A DNA stretch of 64,000 bases, taken from assembly GCF_039555335.1 (NCBI RefSeq), contig NC_092628.1, forward strand, positions 60,623,547 to 60,687,546. The letters are read 5' to 3'. Each line of letters opens with the position of its first letter. The first letter of the stretch is position 1. Positions 58,401 through 64,000 of the stretch are shown here, in pieces. Below the pieces are notes generated by a model. The model did not search any database, was not told where the DNA came from, and worked only from the letters and a program-made list of their open reading frames with translations. A program made the position numbers and the translations under genes. The stretch is from Amphiura filiformis. Taxonomy: Eukaryota > Echinodermata > Ophiuroidea > Amphilepidida > Amphiuridae.

Positions 58401-59634
58401 CGCCGAGACCGGGGCCCCAACACAATGCATATTTACATAGAAATTTGAATTTTTTTCGAGAATAGGTGGGTGAAGGAAACCTACATAAATATGTTTTCTA
58501 TACTTCACTTGACCCAAATATATGATTTTTTATGGTGATAATCAAGTCGCACATGGAATTTTAGAGGATTTTGATAGCAGTTCCATTAAAAAAAGCTGCT
58601 ATCGCCATGAGACTAAGATCTAGAAACACCCCGAAATGCCGTTTTGGGGAATTTTGCTAGCTGAATCTTTTTGATGAAAGTCAATCTTTGACAAGATGTA
58701 ACTTTGCTACGGAAAGTGCTATGAAAAAAAGGTTTTCAGTTTTGGCTTAGTTTACTCAAGGGCTTTAATTTGATATATAAAACGATGCAATTTGATGTCA
58801 AATTTGAATTCACCTAGTATACCTATTAACCTTACCATGCTGAATGAGAAAAGCCCCGGGGAAAAGCCTTATCATGTTCGAATGGGATATCAACTTTTCA
58901 TGCAATATAATCACGGTACCAACAATTTTCACATGTGCAAAAAGTATAAAATATTAAACTATTTTACCTGTGATTTCTTACATCAAAAGATCATAAATAA
59001 AACAAAATCCAATGGATTTCTACGAGGCATGTTTTCACTATAAACAGCCTGTAACCATAACCATTTGCGCAATCGCAGATCGATGTAAATTTACCAGACG
59101 GTGCAGAACAGCATGCAGACCATTTACTACATTGTACTTGTAGTATTAAGCCTATTAAATTGAAATGAGTATTTAAAAACATAAATCATGTTTCTTCTTC
59201 TTCTTCATGGTAAGTGTGTGCTTCAGGAACTGAATATATTCACACTGCAGTTGTGCGTACCTGCTATGACGAATATGGCTGCAGGTAGAATCACGGTGCA
59301 AAATCATATATTGTACCTAACATAAATTAATTGCAACTATAAATTACAGTCCCATTGAGTGATCCCAGCGCAAGTGTAAAAAAAATGATTAAAATTGTTT
59401 ATTTTTTAGGCCTACTTTAGACATATTTGGCAAAAAACAAAGAAAACAGCAGTAGGCCTATTGACGAAGTTGAAGCCCTATGCAAATAGGCCTACAGATT
59501 CAGTGCAGAGCAAATGCTTTAATTTGTCTTGCACGGCTTCCAGTGGAACTACTCTGTTACCACACCTATGAGGCCGCATGCATAGGCATCCATTTCAAAT
59601 TGAAGTGCCCCCCCCCCCCTCCGATCAAGAGCCT
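55441..59634. other. Intergenic DNA
   Basis: No gene supported. There is a hairpin with 15-bp arms (TTCTAACTTTCGTAT at 58227-58241, inverse at 58261-58275). A 35-bp stretch near 57412-57446 resembles the inverse of 53490-53525 (ACTTGTATGGCTCAAAATTC). Confidence 0.45.
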
Positions 59635-60000
59635 ACCCAGCAAACACAAAACAATTTCGACATCAATCGCAAAAGGTTAGGAAATGTTGCCAGAAAACGT
59701 TTTTAAAATGTCGGGTTATATAAAGGACATATAAAGGGCATAAAACGTTTTTCTAACATTTAAAAACATTTGTTGATAACCTATGCCTACTGTAAATATT
59801 TTAACATATTGTTATTTAAGTGTTGACAAAATATTAGGCAAAAATGTTTGCAAAAAATATTTTACAATAACATTTTGAAAACATTTTAAAAATATTTTTG
59901 CAATGTGTTTTCATACAAAACGTTTTAAAACGTTTCCATGACATTTACATAACCCGATATTTAATGTTATTGAAACGTTTTAACTAAACCAAAACCCATT
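59635..60000. mobile_element. MITE with CCCAGCAAACACAAAAC terminus (copy 2)
   Basis: The left end ACCCAGCAAACACAAAAC and inner AACGTTTT words match 11717-12113 in inverted orientation. The right terminal 40 bp is lost or diverged, ending near AAACCAAAACCC. Confidence 0.8.
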
Positions 60001-61116
60001 GCCTAATATTTCACTTCCATGTATTAAGTTTTGATTATATAATTAATATAATTGTATTATAACATGTTGAGTAAAAGCATTAGACTCTTTGTAACTATAG
60101 AACAGGGCCCTCAGGGAGAGCAGCACTTAGTGCTGATGAGGCTACCCTATATAGGTCTATAAACAAAATGTAAATAAATAAATAGATAAATTAAGGGATA
60201 GACATAGTACATATACTTGCGATTTTATATGTCTCAATCAATAGCTGTAAAAAGAAAGGTTTGTTGCTTTGATTGTTTTAAATAACGTTTTTGGATTTTA
60301 TGCCTAACTAATTAACCAAATCATTAGCAAAATTAACGAGGATGAACATGATGAAGGAACTTAGTTCTAGATGGTGGGGTATGGTCTCGACTGGGTATAG
60401 GGCCTGCGGCTAGTGATTTCGAACTTCCCACAAAAAAATTATACCAAATTTGACACAGAAAAGAGACCCAAAAATATTTAAATATTCTGTTCAAATTTGG
60501 CAATTTCCCATGGGGGTGGGGGATTGGAAATTGCAACCCCTTGTCTTGTGTAAGATATAGGAGTATTCATCTTTCGTTTCTTTTTTTCCAATATTCAATC
60601 TTCGCCAAATAATTTATTTTAATTAAAAACATACAAAGATCAACAGCAAGAAAACAATTGAATGCAGGCACCCCAGGTCTAAGAAATACGTTTCAAACAA
60701 ATAATAAAACAAAAATTTAAAGACATTATAACACATCACAAACCATGTCAAACAAGAAATAAAAGTAAGAAGGATACGCAAACGCTATTATGAGTCTTTC
60801 ATTTTAATTCATTTCAACTTTTTTTAAAGGTTAAAGTGGGAATGCCTCTATTCTATACAAAACAATGCAAAAGTAGTGTTTGGCAGCCACTTTTATAACA
60901 CGCATGCTATCACCATGATCACTTTGTAAAGATTTTTCATACTAAACACGTTTGAATTTAGTGGATATCCTCATAGCAATTGAACTAATTACAATGATAT
61001 TTAAGGAATTGACAAGGTTATAGCTTCAATAATGTTTACAAAAAGTGACATTTAAAGTTCGACCGTCCTCTTTTACCAGTTTATGTCATGCCTATCAAAC
61101 CATGTTTCGTGTGGTC
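60001..61116. other. Intergenic DNA, nothing recognised
   Basis: No gene or bounded repeat seen. Confidence 0.4.
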
Positions 61117-61120
61117 TTAA

Positions 61121-61938
61121 GGGATGAGGTATGAACGTTTGGACAGTATTTATTGTGAGAAATTAGAGCACATCAGACATATCGAATTGCATTCTGAATA
61201 CGAAGAATGTCCTTCTGATATCAAATAATTTAGATTTTTTGAAATTCGCAATGTAATACACATTTTATGGCAAATGATTAAAAATTGATATTTTTGATAT
61301 TTAACAGTAGGCCTACTCGAAGTAAACTGTATAAATCTGATGATTTATACTTAAAATGTATGTAGGTGGGATGAAAAGCCGACGATCAATTAAAAATTTC
61401 GACCTTTCGTATTGAAGATATGGATATTAAAAAATTGATATTTTTGATATTTAACAGTAGGCGTACTCGAAGTAAACTGTATAAATCTGATGATTTATAC
61501 TTAAAATGTATGTAGGTGGGATGAAAAGCCGACGATCAATTGAAAATTTTGACCTTTCGTATTGAAGATATGGATTTTTTTCCCCAAAACACCAAAAAAA
61601 TTAGGTCTTTGGGGGAAAAAAATCCATATTTTCAATATGAAAGGTCAAAATTTTCAATTGATCGTCGGCTTTTCCTCCCAGCTACATACAATTTAAGAAT
61701 ATATCATTAGATTTATAAAAGTTACTTCGATGACTGTTATATATCAAAAATGTGAAAAATATCAAATTTTAATAATTTGTCAACAAATTTGTATTATATA
61801 GTGAATTTAAAAAAATGAAAAATATTTGATATCAGAAAGACATTCTTCGTATTCAGAATGCAATTCGATATGTCTGATGTGCTCACATGTCCCACAAAAA
61901 ATACTGTCGAAACGCTCAAAACGCTCATTCCAGATCCC
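61121..61938. mobile_element. 818-bp foldback element with TTAA target duplication
   Basis: TTAA at 61117-61120 and 61939-61942 flank GGGAT and ATCCC ends. The arms pair over several hundred bases: AGACATATCGAATTGCATTC is inverted near 61855, and GACGATCAATTGAAAATTTT is inverted near 61650. The left arm has an internal tandem duplication of about 150 bp (TTGATATTTTTGATATTTAA at 61290 and 61436). Non-coding. TTAA suggests a Kolobok- or piggyBac-mobilised element. Confidence 0.88.
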
Positions 61939-62825
61939 TTAATGGAAGATGATCCGATTTATCACATACCCGCTTCAGTCAGTATTTCAATCCCTATATA
62001 CAAGAGCCAAAAGTGTGCATTTAATATTAAGGCCCCGTATATACCAAGAATAATAAGATAGGTTGCCTTTTTTGGCACATTTTGATTTACAAAACTCAAA
62101 TAATTTCAGCCATAATATTTCAGGATCAATGATATTAAACATACGAGCTTTCGACTGATACCAATATCTTCACTTTGATGGATAAAAGGTGTTCATGCAT
62201 GATCATGCATGTGGGGGATGATGTTGTGGATCGAACCATCCTCCTTAAGTCAGCAGGCCTAATTATTAAGAATCGGACAATGTCCTTGAAGTTTCGTCAA
62301 CATCGTGCTAGGATCAAAGAACAAATTCACACAACTCAGTCTGTTGTCTGTCGTCATATTAGCCACCGCACTTCCGAATAGTTCTAGTCTTTCCCCTATG
62401 GTAACAAAAATAAATCAAATCAAACATCAGTGAAAGAATGATGAGAATATGATGAAGTAATCAAAGATATAATGAAGGATTAATCAAATAATAATTAAAA
62501 CCAAAGTTAAGGCCGTGGTTGAAAATAAGCAGGAACAAGGGCCAGTTTTGTCCATGCTCAACCTATGTATTTTCAGCTCTGTTTCAAAGCATTATCTTCT
62601 TGAAGATATTCGTTCAAAGATCAAAATCAGAGGCGTTCCGACAGGTGGCTGGGGCAAGTCTTTTGAGCCAATTTTAGCGTTAAAATTGTCCATTTTCATA
62701 TTTGTCCCGGTAAAGTCATTTTACATGTTTTAGTACCGGATCAGCCGGACGATTGTAGAGACCCCCCTGGTTCGTCCCGGTACGCCCCTGCCCAAAATAA
62801 TAACCATTGGTTGGAATTCCGAAAG

Positions 62826-62985
62826 GTGGTTTAAACCTAGGTTTAGCTAAACCCAGGTTTAAACCTAAGTTGCGTTTCCCGTAGCTGGTTTAAGTTAAAC
62901 CTGGGTCTAAAGCTGAGTACTAAAGTCGCAAAAGCCGGGTCTAACTTAAACCTGGCAGGGGGTAGGTTTAAGTCCAGGTTTAAGT
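62826..62985. repeat. Cluster of GGTTTAAACC / AAACCTGG words in both orientations
   Basis: GGTTTAAACCTAGGTTTA, ACCCAGGTTTAAACCTAAG, GGTTTAAGTTAAACCTGGG, CTTAAACCTGG and GTCCAGGTTTAAG follow within 160 bp and can pair in many ways. It is possibly the end of a foldback element. Confidence 0.6.
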
Positions 62986-63310
62986 GCATTTGTCTGCATG
63001 CCAACCACTGAAGCCTGCTTGTTACGGAAGCGGACCACTGCAATTCGTGGTATTTGCAACTGGAAAAATGTGCTACAGAACCAATTTTTGGAAGTCATAA
63101 TAAAAGGATTATGTTCCATAATGAATAGAGAAGAGTTGTGACAATTGTAACCAGAGTTTGAAAGCGGAGGTGATCGGCCAAGCTTGTACACTGCTGCAAT
63201 CATGGGCATGATCAGTGTTAGATGGTCAGAGACGAGAATGAAACTGTGTAGGCTAGGCACTATAATGAACTAGGCATAAACATTTAAATAAAGGTGGGCC
63301 TAGCTTATAC

Positions 63311-63345
63311 CAGAGAAGATGAGAAGATTCTTCTCATCTTCTCTG
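63311..63345. repeat. Near-perfect palindrome, 17-bp arms, 1-base centre
   Basis: CAGAGAAGATGAGAAGA is followed by one T and its exact reverse complement. The same AGAGAAGATGAG word starts right after the assembly gap at 53189. Confidence 0.95.
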
Positions 63346-63567
63346 CTTATACTTAGTAAGAATGTCAAGTGTACAAAATTAACCGTATAATAACTCTTAG
63401 ATCTGGTCATTTTAAGAGGATCCAATAAACACCAATACTAATGGTTAGGCCTACCCGGGTGGATACCAGTCACTTCGGTACAGCCGCATAACAAGTATAT
63501 ATAAAATAGGCCTATAACAACGTTTTCCTGTATTTTCATTTTCATAATCTGCTCTACTATAGCCTAC

Positions 63568-63642
63568 CTGTTGGTTGATGGTCTCGGAATGGCCCGGTCA
63601 TCCGTGTCCAGTGCCGCCAAGTGAAAACCAATTTCGGAGGTC
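63568..63642 (-). CDS. Weak candidate exon of an unidentified gene
   Basis: On the minus strand a 75-nt block is bounded by gaattcag/GACC and CAACAG/GTAGGC. It is GC- and CpG-richer than its surroundings and has two frames without a stop. Neither translation (one contains HLAALDTDDRAIPRPS) is recognised. It could be a 5' non-coding exon or chance. Confidence 0.2.
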
Positions 63643-63748
63643 CTGAATTCAGATCAAAGAGATAATACATAAACAATATTTCTATTTAAGTGAGTGTCAA
63701 TTTTGATCGATGAATATAGGTTTGATTATTGTTTCTTTCTGGACATAG

Positions 63749-63780
63749 AATAATAATAATTATAATAATAATAATAATAA
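63749..63780. repeat. (AAT)n microsatellite
   Basis: About ten AAT units with one interruption. Confidence 0.95.
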
Positions 63781-64000
63781 ACGCTATTCATATTAAACAG
63801 AATGATAAATTGCCAACATTGGTTTTCATTGCAAGTGAACCCAAACTTAACAACAACCAAAAATAATAAAATACAAATAACAAATTCCTACAATCCTAAG
63901 GACCAATATTTTGATCACAGCAACATTATGGACCACATAATCTAGGAGGTAATATCACAATTTTACATACTGACACAATAGTAACATACCGTTTATAACT

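Larger units (their letters stand above)
61943..63567. other. Intergenic DNA
   Basis: No gene supported. It contains the TTTAAACC-rich stretch (62826-62985) and a perfect hairpin (63311-63345). Confidence 0.45.

Overview
The window is animal nuclear DNA: AT-rich, with spliced genes, a very long intron, dense small inverted-repeat transposons, microsatellites and a 25-base assembly gap (53164-53188). Two protein genes can be reconstructed exon by exon, and both read very close to their vertebrate orthologues. That similarity, the frequent TAGGCCTA-type words and the repeat types suggest a marine invertebrate deuterostome (echinoderm or hemichordate). The organism call is an inference and I hold it weakly.  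Layout: FBXL16 (F-box and leucine-rich repeat protein 16) lies on + with coding exons 724-1955, 30825-30973 and 32343-32491, encoding 509 aa. Its first intron is 28.9 kb and holds most of the repeats in the left half. POLR3H (RNA polymerase III subunit RPC8) lies on - with coding exons 51442-51332, 50269-50086, 49664-49601, 48510-48306 and 47482-47432, encoding exactly 204 aa. The two genes are convergent, separated by about 14 kb of repeats. To the right of POLR3H (51.5-64 kb) I see only repeats plus one weak candidate exon near the right edge.  Mobile DNA: many elements can be delimited by their terminal inverted repeats and target duplications. There are TTAA-flanked elements (11198, 51868, 51994, 40618 and 61121), TA-flanked elements (19412, 42908, 25475 and probably 36419), one hAT-type MITE with an 8-bp duplication (34917), three elements sharing one terminal motif (50365, 50635, 53905), tRNA-derived SINE-like pieces, and a truncated Penelope-like retroelement carrying a GIY-YIG remnant inside a POLR3H intron.  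The most unusual structure is a 2.1-kb non-coding inverted-repeat element (36419-38524) carrying at least ten copies of a GATTCGTGGGTAAC-like motif, often in pairs 18-21 bp apart and in clusters about 150-180 bp apart. Second is a roughly 35-bp module, conserved in eight places between 8.9 and 26.1 kb, at the edges of three separately duplicated segments. The genes have no visible functional link to each other: one is a ubiquitin-pathway-related adaptor, the other a Pol III subunit.
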